Assembly: GCA_910585615.1 (NCBI GenBank)
Contig: CAJUFO010000001.1
Span: forward strand, 1-64,000
Source: an uncultured Acetatifactor sp.
Lineage (GTDB): Bacteria; Bacillota; Clostridia; Lachnospirales; Lachnospiraceae
Direction of reading: 5' to 3'
DNA length: 64,000 bases
Position numbers and translations under genes: made by a program. The notes under the pieces were generated by a model that worked only from the letters and a program-made list of their open reading frames with translations, had not been told where the DNA came from and did no database searches. Shown here piece by piece: positions 32,943 to 42,018 of this stretch; the stretch's first letter is position 1, and each line of letters begins with the position of its first letter.

Positions 32943-33686
32943 ATGCCGGACAAAAAGGCCTTTGAGGAAGCAAAAAGGAAAATCATCGGAATCGACAGAC
33001 AGCGGCTGGGCATCGGCACGCTGTCGGAGAAGACAGTCCATGCCATCCTGAAGAACTACTATGAGCCGGACGAGGACAGGCAGGAAATCCCCATCGAGAA
33101 TTATGTGGCGGACATCTTTGCAGGGGGAGAGATCATCGAAATCCAGACCAGGCAGTTCGACAAGCTCCGGGGCAAGCTCTCCGCCTTTCTGCCCCTGTAC
33201 CCGGTGACCATCGTCTACCCCATCCCCCGGGAGAAATGGATCATCTGGATAGACGAGGAGACCGGGGAATTAAGCGGGAAGCGCAAGTCCCCTTTAAAGG
33301 GCAGCCCCTACACGGTGTTTCCCGAGCTGTACAGAATCAAGGCTTTCCTGAAAGACCCCCATCTGCGCTTTCGGCTGGTCCTGCTGGACATGGAGGAATA
33401 CAAGCTCCTGAACGGCAGGGGAAAGAACCGGAAAATCAGGGCCAGCCGCTATGACCGCATCCCCACGGAGCTGGTGCAGGAGCTGGAGATGGAGCGGCCT
33501 GAGGATTTCCTGCAGTTCGTGCCCCCGGAGCTGGAGGGGCAGTTCACCACGAAGGACTTCGCCAAAGCCGCCCATATCTCCCAGGCCCTGTCCCAGGTGA
33601 CCCTGAATATCCTGTATCACATGGGGACTGTGGCCCGGGTGGGCAAAAAGGGGAATCTGTACCTATATGAGACCAGCGACTTCTGA
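32943..33686 (+). CDS. uncharacterised protein, possible nuclease-like fold plus winged helix (247 aa)
   Basis: Starts MPDKKAFEEAKRKIIG (AAGGA upstream). Residues about 60-105 read YVADIFAGGEIIEIQT then FDKLRGKLSAFLPLYPVTIVYPI: an acidic residue, a hairpin and E-x-Q followed by a helix and strand, which resembles a PD-(D/E)xK core with Q replacing K. The C-terminal 60 residues (FTTKDFAKAAHISQALSQVT ... VARVGKKGNLYLYE) look like a winged helix. I know of similar genes in Lachnospiraceae but no function. It stands alone, downstream of the AraC gene. Confidence 0.65.
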   Translation: MPDKKAFEEAKRKIIGIDRQRLGIGTLSEKTVHAILKNYYEPDEDRQEIPIENYVADIFAGGEIIEIQTRQFDKLRGKLSAFLPLYPVTIVYPIPREKWIIWIDEETGELSGKRKSPLKGSPYTVFPELYRIKAFLKDPHLRFRLVLLDMEEYKLLNGRGKNRKIRASRYDRIPTELVQELEMERPEDFLQFVPPELEGQFTTKDFAKAAHISQALSQVTLNILYHMGTVARVGKKGNLYLYETSDF

Positions 33687-33748
33687 TTCGCCGTATTTTT
33701 CCGCTTAATCGGCGCATTCATCTGCCGCTCCGCAATTATTTCGCCTGT

Positions 33749-33982
33749 TTATTCCCGTTTTGACTTCCATCTGGCAACCAGCTTCAGAATGACAGCCGCT
33801 GTCAGAAAAGCAATGGTGAACATCCCGTAGGTCAGGATACTGGCATACCATGGGGCGGACCGCATCGCATATAACCCGGGACGTGTCCTGTAATCCCAAA
33901 ACACGTATATTCCGTTCCCCACAAAAACCCCGATACAGGAACCGATTGCGATATTCAGGATGTAATTCAGTTTCTTCCACAT
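33749..33982 (-). CDS. small membrane protein (77 aa)
   Basis: Two hydrophobic helices (about 7-29 and 47-68) separated by an aromatic/basic loop (WDYRTRPGLYAMRSAPWY), ending in a basic tail KSKRE. GGAGG is eight bases before the ATG at 33982; a GTG nine bases earlier is less likely. It is 25 bases upstream of the GH3 gene's end on the same strand, so it is outside that operon. Function unknown. Confidence 0.6.
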   Translation of the reverse strand: MWKKLNYILNIAIGSCIGVFVGNGIYVFWDYRTRPGLYAMRSAPWYASILTYGMFTIAFLTAAVILKLVARWKSKRE

Positions 33983-34007
33983 GGCAGACACCTCCCCGAA
34001 AAGAATG

Positions 34008-35543
34008 CTACAGCTTTACAGGCATCCGTCCTGTGGGCTGCCACTCTCCCCTGAACAGCTCCTCCAGGGCCTGCAAGGTCTGTGGTGTATTGTCCCATGC
34101 CGCGATGCCTGTGACGCCCTCCGGAAGGTCTTTCAGGTCATAGGGGCTGTACAATGCCACCGCGACCACCGGCACGCCCAGCCCGGACAGCGCCTCCACC
34201 AGCCTATACTGGCCGGCCTGCTCCCTGGCGGCAAAGAGGCTCACCACGATGCTGCTGGCTCCCCTGGCCCGCTCCGCTGCCTCCCCGATCTCCTCTTCCT
34301 TCGGATCCGACCCCACGTCGAAATGCGTCCCCCCCAGCCGGGCCGCCATGTGCGCCGCAAAGGTCTCCGACAGCTCCTCGTCGTTGAAGGCCAGGGTGGC
34401 GCGGTAGCTGCCGCTTCCGGTAAAGAAGGGAGTGTCTCCCAGGGAAATCTCCTTTTCCCCCATGACCACGATGCTCTTCCTGCGAATCTCCCGCTCCAGC
34501 GCCCTGTCCTCCTCCGTGCACCGGCAGGGAGCCTCCGCCTCCGCACCTTTAGCGTACTCCTCTTTCAGGCGGACGACCTTCTCCGCGGATCTGCGCATCT
34601 CCTCTCCGGAAAGCCTCCCCTCCTCCACTGCCTGTAAGACAGCCCGGGCGCTCTCCTCCTGGAGGGCCGCCGTGTGGCACACCAGCACCATGTCCACCCC
34701 TGCCGCCATGGCGGATACCACGCCCTTTACCGTGCCGTAGTATTTCTTGATGGCGTCCATCTCCATGCAGTCGCTCACCACCAGCCCCGGGAAGCCCAGC
34801 CTACCTTTCAGCACCCCGGTGACGATCCTCCGGGACATGGTGCAGGGCACATTGTCCGGCTCCAGCTTCGGGAACAGGATGTGGCTTCCCATGACAGCCG
34901 GGATTCCCGCCTCCATGGCCGCACGGAAGGGCTTCAGCTCCAGAGCCTCCAACTCCTCCATGGTCTTGTCGATTACCGGGAGGCCTACGTGGGAATCCAC
35001 CGCCGTGTCCCCATGGCCCGGGAAATGCTTGGCGCAGGACAGGACGCCGCCCTTGCGAAATCCCCGGAAAGCGGCAGTGCCGTAGGCCGCCACCGTCTCC
35101 GCGGTATCGCCGTAGCTGCGCACCCCGATCACCGGGTTCTCCGGATTGTTGTTGACGTCCATGCAGGGGGCCAGGTTGAAGTTCACGCCCACGGCCTTCA
35201 GCTCCTTTGCCGTGATATGGGCCAGAATCTCCGCGTTCTCCACCTCTCCCGTAGCCGCCGTGGCCATGGCCCCCGGCACGTTGCAGCCGTCCCCGGGGAG
35301 CCTGGTCACCTTGCCGCCCTCCTGGTCGATGGTGATGAAGGCGTCATGCCCCGTCTCCCTGCGCACCAGCTCCTGGATGTCCGCGCACAGGGCCTTCACC
35401 TGCTCCATGCTCTTCAAGTTGCGCTGGAACAGGATGACGTTCCCTATCTTGTACTCCCTCACCAGGCGCACAAATTCCGGGTCCAGCTCCGTCCCCGGGA
35501 ACCCTATCACCAGCCGCTGCCCTATCTGTTCTCTTAAATCCAT
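34008..35543 (-). CDS. GH3 beta-N-acetylhexosaminidase (NagZ-like, 511 aa)
   Basis: Glycoside hydrolase family 3 with a C-terminal domain. Barrel motifs: ITIDQEGGKVTRLPG, the catalytic His/Asp loop KHFPGHGDTAVDSH, and nucleophile Asp in VVSDCMEMDAI. No signal peptide, so cytoplasmic; it would cleave GlcNAc from imported peptidoglycan or glycan fragments. The extra 170-residue C-terminal part resembles that of two-domain Firmicutes NagZ. It lies downstream of the P-II-like gene by 79 bases. Confidence 0.9.
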   Translation of the reverse strand: MDLREQIGQRLVIGFPGTELDPEFVRLVREYKIGNVILFQRNLKSMEQVKALCADIQELVRRETGHDAFITIDQEGGKVTRLPGDGCNVPGAMATAATGEVENAEILAHITAKELKAVGVNFNLAPCMDVNNNPENPVIGVRSYGDTAETVAAYGTAAFRGFRKGGVLSCAKHFPGHGDTAVDSHVGLPVIDKTMEELEALELKPFRAAMEAGIPAVMGSHILFPKLEPDNVPCTMSRRIVTGVLKGRLGFPGLVVSDCMEMDAIKKYYGTVKGVVSAMAAGVDMVLVCHTAALQEESARAVLQAVEEGRLSGEEMRRSAEKVVRLKEEYAKGAEAEAPCRCTEEDRALEREIRRKSIVVMGEKEISLGDTPFFTGSGSYRATLAFNDEELSETFAAHMAARLGGTHFDVGSDPKEEEIGEAAERARGASSIVVSLFAAREQAGQYRLVEALSGLGVPVVAVALYSPYDLKDLPEGVTGIAAWDNTPQTLQALEELFRGEWQPTGRMPVKL

Positions 35544-35622
35544 GTCGCTCCTCCTCTTTTATTTGATGCCTCCAGGCACAGACATGCGGTGCAGATCCGG
35601 AAGGACGCCCGCACCCTGCGCA

Positions 35623-36318
35623 CTAATCCAGTCCCGCGATGCCGTCCACCGGCAGGGACATGACGATGCCCTGGGCCTTGCTGTTCATGCCGCACTGCCT
35701 GCCAATCTCCTGCATGATTTCAAGTTTATCTTCCTTCTGGGCCAGTATCAGCACCACCTCCCGCTCCTCCTGGACGCTAATCTTCCAGAACTTCATGGCC
35801 TCCTCGTTCCCGATCCTCCTGCTGTGGAACACCGTGCCGCCGGAAGCGCCCTTGGGCCTGGCCGCGTTCATCACTTCCTCGCTGAAGCCCTGATTTACGA
35901 TTGCCATGATCAAGCTGTACGCGTTCTCTGTCATATCCGCCTCTTTCCTCTCCAAAAGTCTCTTCTTCTCCTCCGGCTCCAGCCCTTCCATGAGCTGAAC
36001 CAGGTGCCCGCTGCTGCCCGACATCAGGAGCGTGAAGGCTATCCCGGTGTTGGGCATCCCAAGGTGCAGCCTCTTGCGCAGCTTTTTCAACATCTCGTCC
36101 GCGAAGGCCTTGGGCAGCATGGCCATCAGGATGTTCTTGTCCACCCCGTCCAGGCCCAGCATGTCCATGACCTCGCTGGTAGCAGTGCCCTGGCCGTGGA
36201 AGATGTACTGGATGGGGACGTTTCCCTCCTTGAACAGGCCCGCCGCCTTGCCCACCAGCTTCGGCGTGGCAATCAGAACCAGCATGCGAAAAGACATAGT
36301 TTTATGATTGGCCCCCAT
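35623..36318 (-). CDS. P-II-like regulatory protein (231 aa)
   Basis: Two tandem alpha/beta halves resembling P-II (GlnB/K-like) domains: FRMLVLIATPKLVGKAAGLFK ... PIQYIFHGQGTA at the start and, after residue 120, AYSLIMAIVNQGFSEEVMNAA ... GGTVFHSRRI. The start at 36318 is set by GGAGG upstream, inside the end of the DUF1538 gene. It is larger than a standard P-II (112 aa). Paired with the DUF1538 membrane protein by overlap, it likely gates that transporter in response to a nucleotide or metabolite. Confidence 0.75.
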   Translation of the reverse strand: MGANHKTMSFRMLVLIATPKLVGKAAGLFKEGNVPIQYIFHGQGTATSEVMDMLGLDGVDKNILMAMLPKAFADEMLKKLRKRLHLGMPNTGIAFTLLMSGSSGHLVQLMEGLEPEEKKRLLERKEADMTENAYSLIMAIVNQGFSEEVMNAARPKGASGGTVFHSRRIGNEEAMKFWKISVQEEREVVLILAQKEDKLEIMQEIGRQCGMNSKAQGIVMSLPVDGIAGLD

Positions 36319-37858
36319 TTCCGTCATCCTCCTCGAATTCAATGATGTCATCTATAGCAGCGTCCCAGACAGGAGCCTGGGCCTCCCGCACGGCAGCCCG
36401 CTCCGTGACCCTTAACTTGTACTGATACAGGATCCCCATGAGCTGGATAGCGATCAGCGGCGTCAGGGACACCAAAGCCACCACCCCGAAAGCGTCCGTC
36501 ATCAGATTGCCCCCCGTGGCCTGGCAGGCCCCGATGCTCAGGGGCAGCAGGAAGGTCGTGGTCATAGGCCCGCTGGCCACGCCGCCGGAGTCGAAGGCGA
36601 TACCCACGAACATCCTGGGCACGAACCTGGACAGCAGCAATGCAATCAGGTAGCCCGGGATGATGATGTACTGGATGGGCAGCCCCGTGAGCACCCGCAT
36701 CATGGACAGGCCCACGCTGGCCGCCACTCCCAAGGACATGCAGCGGTTCATGGCCCTGGCGGACACGGAGCCGTTGGTCACGCCCTCCACCTGGCGGTTC
36801 AGCACCTGGATGGCAGGCTCTGCCTTTACGATGTAATAGCCGATCAGCATGCCAATGGGTATCAGCAGCCATCTCCACACCTGCCCGGCAATCTCTTCGC
36901 CAAGCAGGGAGCCCAGGGGCGCGAAGCCCACGTTCACCCCGCAGAGGAACAGCACCAGCCCCAGATATGTATAGGCGAAGCCCACCGTAATCCTCTTCAC
37001 CTGCCTGCGGGGGTAGCGGCGGGTCAGCCTCTGGAACAGAGCGAACACGACGGCCACCGGAACCAGGGATATCAGCACCTCCTTCATATAGGGGGGCATA
37101 TCGAACAGGAATACCTTCACCACGTCCCGGGTAGTGCGCACATTCGCCACGGCAGTGCCGCTGTACGCCGTCTCCCCGGGGCTGAAGAACATCCCCAGAA
37201 TCAATACGGCCAGAATGGGGCCTACGCTGGACAGGGCCACCAAACCGAAGCTGTCGCTGGAGGCATTCTTGTCGCCGCGGACGGAGGCAAGGCCCACGCC
37301 CATGGCCATGATGAATGGAACCGTCATGGGGCCCGTGGTCACGCCGCCGGAGTCGAAGGCCACTGCCAGAAAGTCCCTGGACACCAGGAAGCTCACCCCA
37401 ATTAATACGGCATAAAGTATGATAAGTATCGTGGAAAGGTCAATCTGGAACAGGATGCGCAGGATTGCCACCGCCAGGAAGATGCCCACCCCCACAGCCA
37501 CTGTGAGAATCAGGGTCAGGTTGGGGATGCCCGGCACCTGCTCCGCCAGCACCTGGAGATCCGGCTCGGAGATGGTGATGATGGCCCCCATGGAAAATCC
37601 GATGAGGAAAATCAGGGGAATCCTGCGAGTCTTGGATATCTGGACGCCGATGCCTTCTCCCAGGGGCGTCATGGACATCTCCGCGCCCAGCTGGAAAAAT
37701 CCCATCCCGATCACCAGCAGAATCGCCCCCACCAGGAACATCACCATGGTCCCCAGATCCACCGGAACCAGCAGGATGCTCAATAACAGCACGATTCCCG
37801 TGATGGGCAGCACCGCCGACACCGACTCCAGTATCTTTTCTTTCAGCTTTTGATTCAC
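36302..37858 (-). CDS. DUF1538 family membrane transporter (518 aa)
   Basis: Polytopic protein, about 12-14 helices, built from two homologous halves. The conserved motif VAFDSGGVTTGPMT at about residue 165 recurs as IAFDSGGVASGPMT at about 420, both followed by a Gly/Asp-rich amphipathic segment and a helix ending VALSSVGP / VALVSLTP. As I recall, DUF1538 members have been reported as cation/proton antiporters in halophiles (UmpAB); here both halves are fused in one chain. The overlapping P-II-like gene points to regulated transport. Confidence 0.8.
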   Translation of the reverse strand: MNQKLKEKILESVSAVLPITGIVLLLSILLVPVDLGTMVMFLVGAILLVIGMGFFQLGAEMSMTPLGEGIGVQISKTRRIPLIFLIGFSMGAIITISEPDLQVLAEQVPGIPNLTLILTVAVGVGIFLAVAILRILFQIDLSTILIILYAVLIGVSFLVSRDFLAVAFDSGGVTTGPMTVPFIMAMGVGLASVRGDKNASSDSFGLVALSSVGPILAVLILGMFFSPGETAYSGTAVANVRTTRDVVKVFLFDMPPYMKEVLISLVPVAVVFALFQRLTRRYPRRQVKRITVGFAYTYLGLVLFLCGVNVGFAPLGSLLGEEIAGQVWRWLLIPIGMLIGYYIVKAEPAIQVLNRQVEGVTNGSVSARAMNRCMSLGVAASVGLSMMRVLTGLPIQYIIIPGYLIALLLSRFVPRMFVGIAFDSGGVASGPMTTTFLLPLSIGACQATGGNLMTDAFGVVALVSLTPLIAIQLMGILYQYKLRVTERAAVREAQAPVWDAAIDDIIEFEEDDGNGGQS

Positions 37859-37902
37859 ATAACCACCTTTTTTTCCTGTCTTTTCTTTTATATTATATTA
37901 TG

Positions 37903-38256
37903 TTATTGTCTTTTCTTATTCTCCGTGGCGATGATGTTGCTGCCGAATACGTCCCGCAGCAGCACCTCCCCGATAGCCACCGGGAGCTTTGCCGTATGGC
38001 CGTTTATCAGGGCTATGCAGTCCATGACCTTTGATTTCGGGATGGGTCTGTCGGTTTTCACGGACAGGACGTCCCCGTTATCGCAGCGCATGGTGCTGGT
38101 CACTGTCCTCTGGGGACGGGTCACCTCCGCCTGGGCGTAGGCGGCTCCCCGCTTGCAGGTGTTGCCGCTTATGGACTTGACCTCCTCCCCCTCCAGCTCC
38201 ACGGTGAGGGAGCAGCCCATAGGGCATATGATGCATGTCATCTCTCGCTTTGTCAT
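37903..38256 (-). CDS. DUF1667 iron-sulfur-type protein (117 aa)
   Basis: Cys motif CIICPMGC near the N-terminus and a further Cys in SGNTCKRGAAYA, the pattern of DUF1667 proteins; a 4Fe-4S cluster seems likely. It is the third gene of an operon with two FAD dehydrogenases (38310-41151), matching the arrangement in which a small FeS subunit works with GlpA-like and NAD(P)H-oxidoreductase subunits in clostridia. About 53 bases separate it from the upstream gene. Confidence 0.85.
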   Translation of the reverse strand: MTKREMTCIICPMGCSLTVELEGEEVKSISGNTCKRGAAYAQAEVTRPQRTVTSTMRCDNGDVLSVKTDRPIPKSKVMDCIALINGHTAKLPVAIGEVLLRDVFGSNIIATENKKRQ

Positions 38257-38309
38257 TGTCGGATACTCCTTCTGTAGCTACTCAATGCTTTATGTCCGCT
38301 TCCCATCCT

Positions 38310-39593
38310 TCAGCCAAGCTCCTCCAGCTCCAGCCGCAGGTCGGTCACACCCTCCAGCAGGGCCGCTTTCAGGGAAATGCTCTCCATCTCTCCGGGGGCC
38401 GCCTTGGGCTTGCGGACGGAATGGATGGTCTTTCCATCGGATACGATATCGATCCTCACATTCCGGTATCTGTCCGCCACTCGGAAGAACAGCGTGGTAT
38501 CCTTGCGCCTGGTTATCCTCTGTGGAACGGTATAACGTATTTTCCCATCCGTCGTGATGGATATATCTGTCTGCGCAGGAATATCCGTCTCCCCAGGAGC
38601 GCCGCCTCCCTCCCCTGTCTCCTCCCGGATGAATCGGATGAATTCCGCAGCGCTCTCTCCGGCGATGGCGGCTTCCTCGGACACGAAGTCCACCAAATCG
38701 TGGACATGGAGCACATTGCCGCAGGCGAAGATGCCCGGCACGGAGGTCTGCCTGTCCTGATCCACCAGCGCTCCTCCGGTGACGGCATCCATCTCGATTC
38801 CGGACTGGAGGGACAGCTCGTTCTCCGGAATCAGGCCCACGGACAGAAGCAATGTATCGCAGGGGATGTACTCTTTCGTCTCCGCTATGGGGCGGCGGTT
38901 TTCGTCCACTCTGGCGATGGTGACGCCCTCCAGCCTTTTGTCTCCGTGAATGTCTACCACCGTGTGGCTGAGCTTAAGAGGAATGTCGAAATCGTTGAGG
39001 CACTGCTCAATGTTCCTGGCAAGGCCGCCGGAATAGGGCATCAGCTCACAGACGGCCTTCACCTTCGCTCCCTCCAGCGTCATGCGCCTGGCCATAATCA
39101 GGCCGATGTCCCCGGAGCCCAGGATGACCACGGTCTTTCCGGGGAGATACCCCTTGCGGTTCACTAGCTTCTGGGCGGTGCCCGCGCTGTAGATGCCCGC
39201 TGGACGGGTACCCGGGATGTTCAACGCCCCTCTGGGCCGCTCCCTGCAGCCCATGGCCAGGATGATGGCCCTGGCCTTGATGGTGAAGATGCCCTCCTCC
39301 TCATTGGTGGCCGTAATCAGCCTTTCTGGCGTGACGGACAGCACCATGGTATTCAGTTTCACGGGGATGTCCAGCTCCCGCACCTGTTCTTCATATCTCC
39401 AGGCGTACTCCGGGCCTGTCAGCTCTTCGCCGAAGCGGTGCAGGCCGAAGCCGTTGTGGATGCACTGCTGCAGGATGCCGCCCAGCTGCCCGTCCCTCTC
39501 CAGTATCAGTATGTCCCTGATGCCGCTCTCATAGGCGGCTACAGCCGCGCTCATCCCGGCGGGGCCGCCTCCGATGATTACCAAGTCCGTCAT
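38310..39593 (-). CDS. NAD(P)/FAD-dependent oxidoreductase (427 aa)
   Basis: MTDLVIIGGGPAGMSAAVAAYESG begins at the ATG chosen (39593), which follows AAAGGAGA. FAD and NAD folds: IIGGGPAG and VVILGSGDIGLIMARRM, plus the CGNVLHVHDLVDFVSEEA segment near the C-terminal FAD contact. The residues after about 330 are a beta-rich extension. Second gene of the GlpA-like trio; it probably passes electrons between NAD(P)H and the partner subunits. Confidence 0.88.
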   Translation of the reverse strand: MTDLVIIGGGPAGMSAAVAAYESGIRDILILERDGQLGGILQQCIHNGFGLHRFGEELTGPEYAWRYEEQVRELDIPVKLNTMVLSVTPERLITATNEEEGIFTIKARAIILAMGCRERPRGALNIPGTRPAGIYSAGTAQKLVNRKGYLPGKTVVILGSGDIGLIMARRMTLEGAKVKAVCELMPYSGGLARNIEQCLNDFDIPLKLSHTVVDIHGDKRLEGVTIARVDENRRPIAETKEYIPCDTLLLSVGLIPENELSLQSGIEMDAVTGGALVDQDRQTSVPGIFACGNVLHVHDLVDFVSEEAAIAGESAAEFIRFIREETGEGGGAPGETDIPAQTDISITTDGKIRYTVPQRITRRKDTTLFFRVADRYRNVRIDIVSDGKTIHSVRKPKAAPGEMESISLKAALLEGVTDLRLELEELG

Positions 39594-39645
39594 TTCGCTT
39601 TCGTCTCCTTTGCCGCTCCTGTGCCGATTTTGCTTTTTAGTTACA

Positions 39646-41151
39646 TCACTCTTTTGTCTTGCAGATGTTGATTTCAGAGCCTTCGCCGGATTTGGTGATT
39701 TCCTCATAGGGAATCTCCAACTCCCGGGACAGAATCTCCATCAGGTAGGGCATGCAGAAGCCTCCCTGGCACCGGCCCATCTGGGCCCTGGTGCGGCGCT
39801 TGATGCCGTCCAGGTCGCGGGCAGGAGGATTCTGATGGATGGCTGCCACGATTTCCCCCTCCGTCACGGTCTCGCAGCGGCAGACTACCCTGCCGTAGGC
39901 CTTGTTCTGACGAATCATTTGGTTCTTTTCCTCCAGGGAGGCGTTACGGAATGCGTACACTGGCCTGCGGATGGGCTGATAATTCTCCTTCGGGCTCAAG
40001 GCAAGCCCCTGTTCCGCCAGCATGCCCACCACATACTCCGCAATGGCGGGAGCGGCGGTAAGCCCCGGGGACTCGATTCCCGCCACGTTGACGAAGCCGG
40101 GCAGCGGAGAGTTAATGATGAAGTCCCCCGTATTTCCTGCGGAGCGCAGCCCCGTAAAGGAAGTAATGGCCTTGCGCAGAGGGATATCCTTCACATTCTC
40201 CCGGGCCTTGGCGATGATTTGGTCAAGGCCCTCCTGGGTGGTGGCCTTGTCCTCCTTGTCCTCCCCGTCCACCGAAGTGGGCCCCAGAAGCAGGTTTCCG
40301 TCCACCGTTGGGGTAATCAGGATGCCCTTTCCCATTTTCGAGGGCGTACGGAAGATAGTGTGGGACACGAGACCACCGCACTCCCTGTCCAGCAGCAGGT
40401 ATTCTCCCCTGCGGGGATGGATTCGGATGGAATCGTCTCCCGCCAGCCTGGCGATTTCGTCCGCGTAGATTCCCGCAGCGTTCACCACATATCGGGCGCA
40501 GACCATCCGCTCCTCTGTGGGCTGCACCGCGTGGAGACAGTCGTCTTCTTTCCGCATCTTCCCCCTAATCCCGTAGAAATTCTCCCTGCTGCGGGAAAAG
40601 ATTACATAGCAATCTTCCTTTTTTTCAATATGGGACACTTCAAAATCCAGCAACAGCGCCGCACCGTTATCCATGGCATTTCCTACTGCGGCGATAGCCA
40701 GTTCATAAGGACAGACGATTCCAGCGGAGGGCGCATAAAGGGCGCATGTCACCTCATCGGAAAGTCCCGGCTCCAGCCGCCTGGCCTCCTCTCCGTCTAT
40801 GATCCGCAGCTCTTGAACGCCATTCTTCACGCCCCGGGCATAGAGCCTTTCTATGGTTTCCCTGTCCTCATCCCCGAAACCGATAACCATAGAGCCGTTT
40901 TTGCGGTAAGGTACTCCTAACTCTCCCGTAACCCGTTCCATCATTCGGGAGCCTCTGACGTTCAACTTCGCTTTCAGGCTTCCCTCCTCGGCATCGTATC
41001 CCGCGTGGACGATGCCGGAGTTGGCCCGGGTGGATCCCATGGCCACATCCTGCTCCTTTTCCAGGATGCAGATTTCCAGGTTATATGCCGCCAGAGTCCT
41101 GGCCAGCATTCCCCCTGCCACGCCTGCACCTATGATTGCTACATCGTACAT
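39646..41151 (-). CDS. GlpA-like FAD dehydrogenase with BFD [2Fe-2S] domain (501 aa)
   Basis: Glycerol-3-phosphate-dehydrogenase-like flavoprotein: MYDVAIIGAGVAGGMLARTLAAY, IVHAGYDAEEGSLKAKLN and the FAD-contact segments RGEYLLLDREC and FTGLRSAGNTGDFII. The C-terminal BFD-type [2Fe-2S] domain has CRCET ... CQGGFCMP. First gene of the trio with the oxidoreductase and DUF1667 subunits. The substrate may be glycerol-3-phosphate or another alpha-hydroxy compound. Confidence 0.88.
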   Translation of the reverse strand: MYDVAIIGAGVAGGMLARTLAAYNLEICILEKEQDVAMGSTRANSGIVHAGYDAEEGSLKAKLNVRGSRMMERVTGELGVPYRKNGSMVIGFGDEDRETIERLYARGVKNGVQELRIIDGEEARRLEPGLSDEVTCALYAPSAGIVCPYELAIAAVGNAMDNGAALLLDFEVSHIEKKEDCYVIFSRSRENFYGIRGKMRKEDDCLHAVQPTEERMVCARYVVNAAGIYADEIARLAGDDSIRIHPRRGEYLLLDRECGGLVSHTIFRTPSKMGKGILITPTVDGNLLLGPTSVDGEDKEDKATTQEGLDQIIAKARENVKDIPLRKAITSFTGLRSAGNTGDFIINSPLPGFVNVAGIESPGLTAAPAIAEYVVGMLAEQGLALSPKENYQPIRRPVYAFRNASLEEKNQMIRQNKAYGRVVCRCETVTEGEIVAAIHQNPPARDLDGIKRRTRAQMGRCQGGFCMPYLMEILSRELEIPYEEITKSGEGSEINICKTKE

Positions 41152-41247
41152 ATCGACCTATGCCTTTCTTCCGTTTATTCAGTTACGCCATCATAAAGAT
41201 ATTTTACCATGTAAGCTCTGTCTTTGCCACCTATAAATTTAACTTCT

Positions 41248-41952
41248 TTACAGATTTCTGCGTTCCAGTCTATCCAAAATACCGTCTACGTCTACGCCCG
41301 GATGGGTGGCGTACATCCGGCAAATCTGCTCCACCAGAATCTTGTCTGCCCGTTTTCCGGACGCAATGTCCGCCACAGGCTTTCCGGCATCCATCTCTTT
41401 CATGACCAGCTTTACCAGCTTATGCATATCTTGCTCCAATGATGCCTGTCCCGCTTTCCCGGTGGACGAGGCAGAATGCGCAGCGGGCGGCGGCATCAGT
41501 TCAATCCGCTCGGTGGCAAACTCATGAGTTTCAGGATACAGAGTGAGAATCATCATGGTCAGGGGCAGGCGGAATCTTTTACGGCCGCAGCTGCCAGGAT
41601 TGAGATAACGTGTCCTGCCCTGGCTTTCCTCCTGATATTTGTGAGAATGCCCATAGATTACGATATCATAGTCAGACAGATTCTGCCGGATCTGTTTTCT
41701 GTTGTGCATCATGTAGATTCGGAAGCCATACAGGTCCACCGAAAGCTCTCCCGGCAGACTTTGTGCCCAGTCCGCGTCTGCGTTGCCCGCCACTGCGTAA
41801 GTACGACAGATTGATTTCAGACGGCTGTAGATTTCCGGATTGTCCATATCTCCGGCGTGAAACACGGCCTCGCAGGCTTCTATCTGCCGCACCACCTCCG
41901 GCCTCAGAATGCCATGAGTATCCGATATGACTGCGATGTGATGGGATTCCAT
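41248..41952 (-). CDS. YfcE-type metallophosphoesterase with C-terminal extension (234 aa)
   Basis: Residues 1-150 are a calcineurin-like phosphodiesterase: ISDTHG, FHAGDMD, AVAGNAD and IYGHSH, with LNPGSCG. This core is the usual YfcE size. After about 160 there is an additional region of 75 residues, mainly helical (ASLEQDMHKLVKLVMKEMDAG ... KILVEQICRMYATHPGVDVD), which the family lacks; it may be a fused small domain of unknown role. Not clearly in an operon. Confidence 0.85.
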   Translation of the reverse strand: MESHHIAVISDTHGILRPEVVRQIEACEAVFHAGDMDNPEIYSRLKSICRTYAVAGNADADWAQSLPGELSVDLYGFRIYMMHNRKQIRQNLSDYDIVIYGHSHKYQEESQGRTRYLNPGSCGRKRFRLPLTMMILTLYPETHEFATERIELMPPPAAHSASSTGKAGQASLEQDMHKLVKLVMKEMDAGKPVADIASGKRADKILVEQICRMYATHPGVDVDGILDRLERRNL

Positions 41953-42018
41953 TATCCTTCCTGCCTCCTTATGTATGCCCGGGCGGATGCTACATGGACA
42001 TCCCTCCCGGATTTTCTC

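Noticed and set aside
39574..40920. 448-codon frame antisense to the GlpA-like gene
   Set aside because: Opposite-strand shadow; the leftward gene has FAD and FeS motifs.
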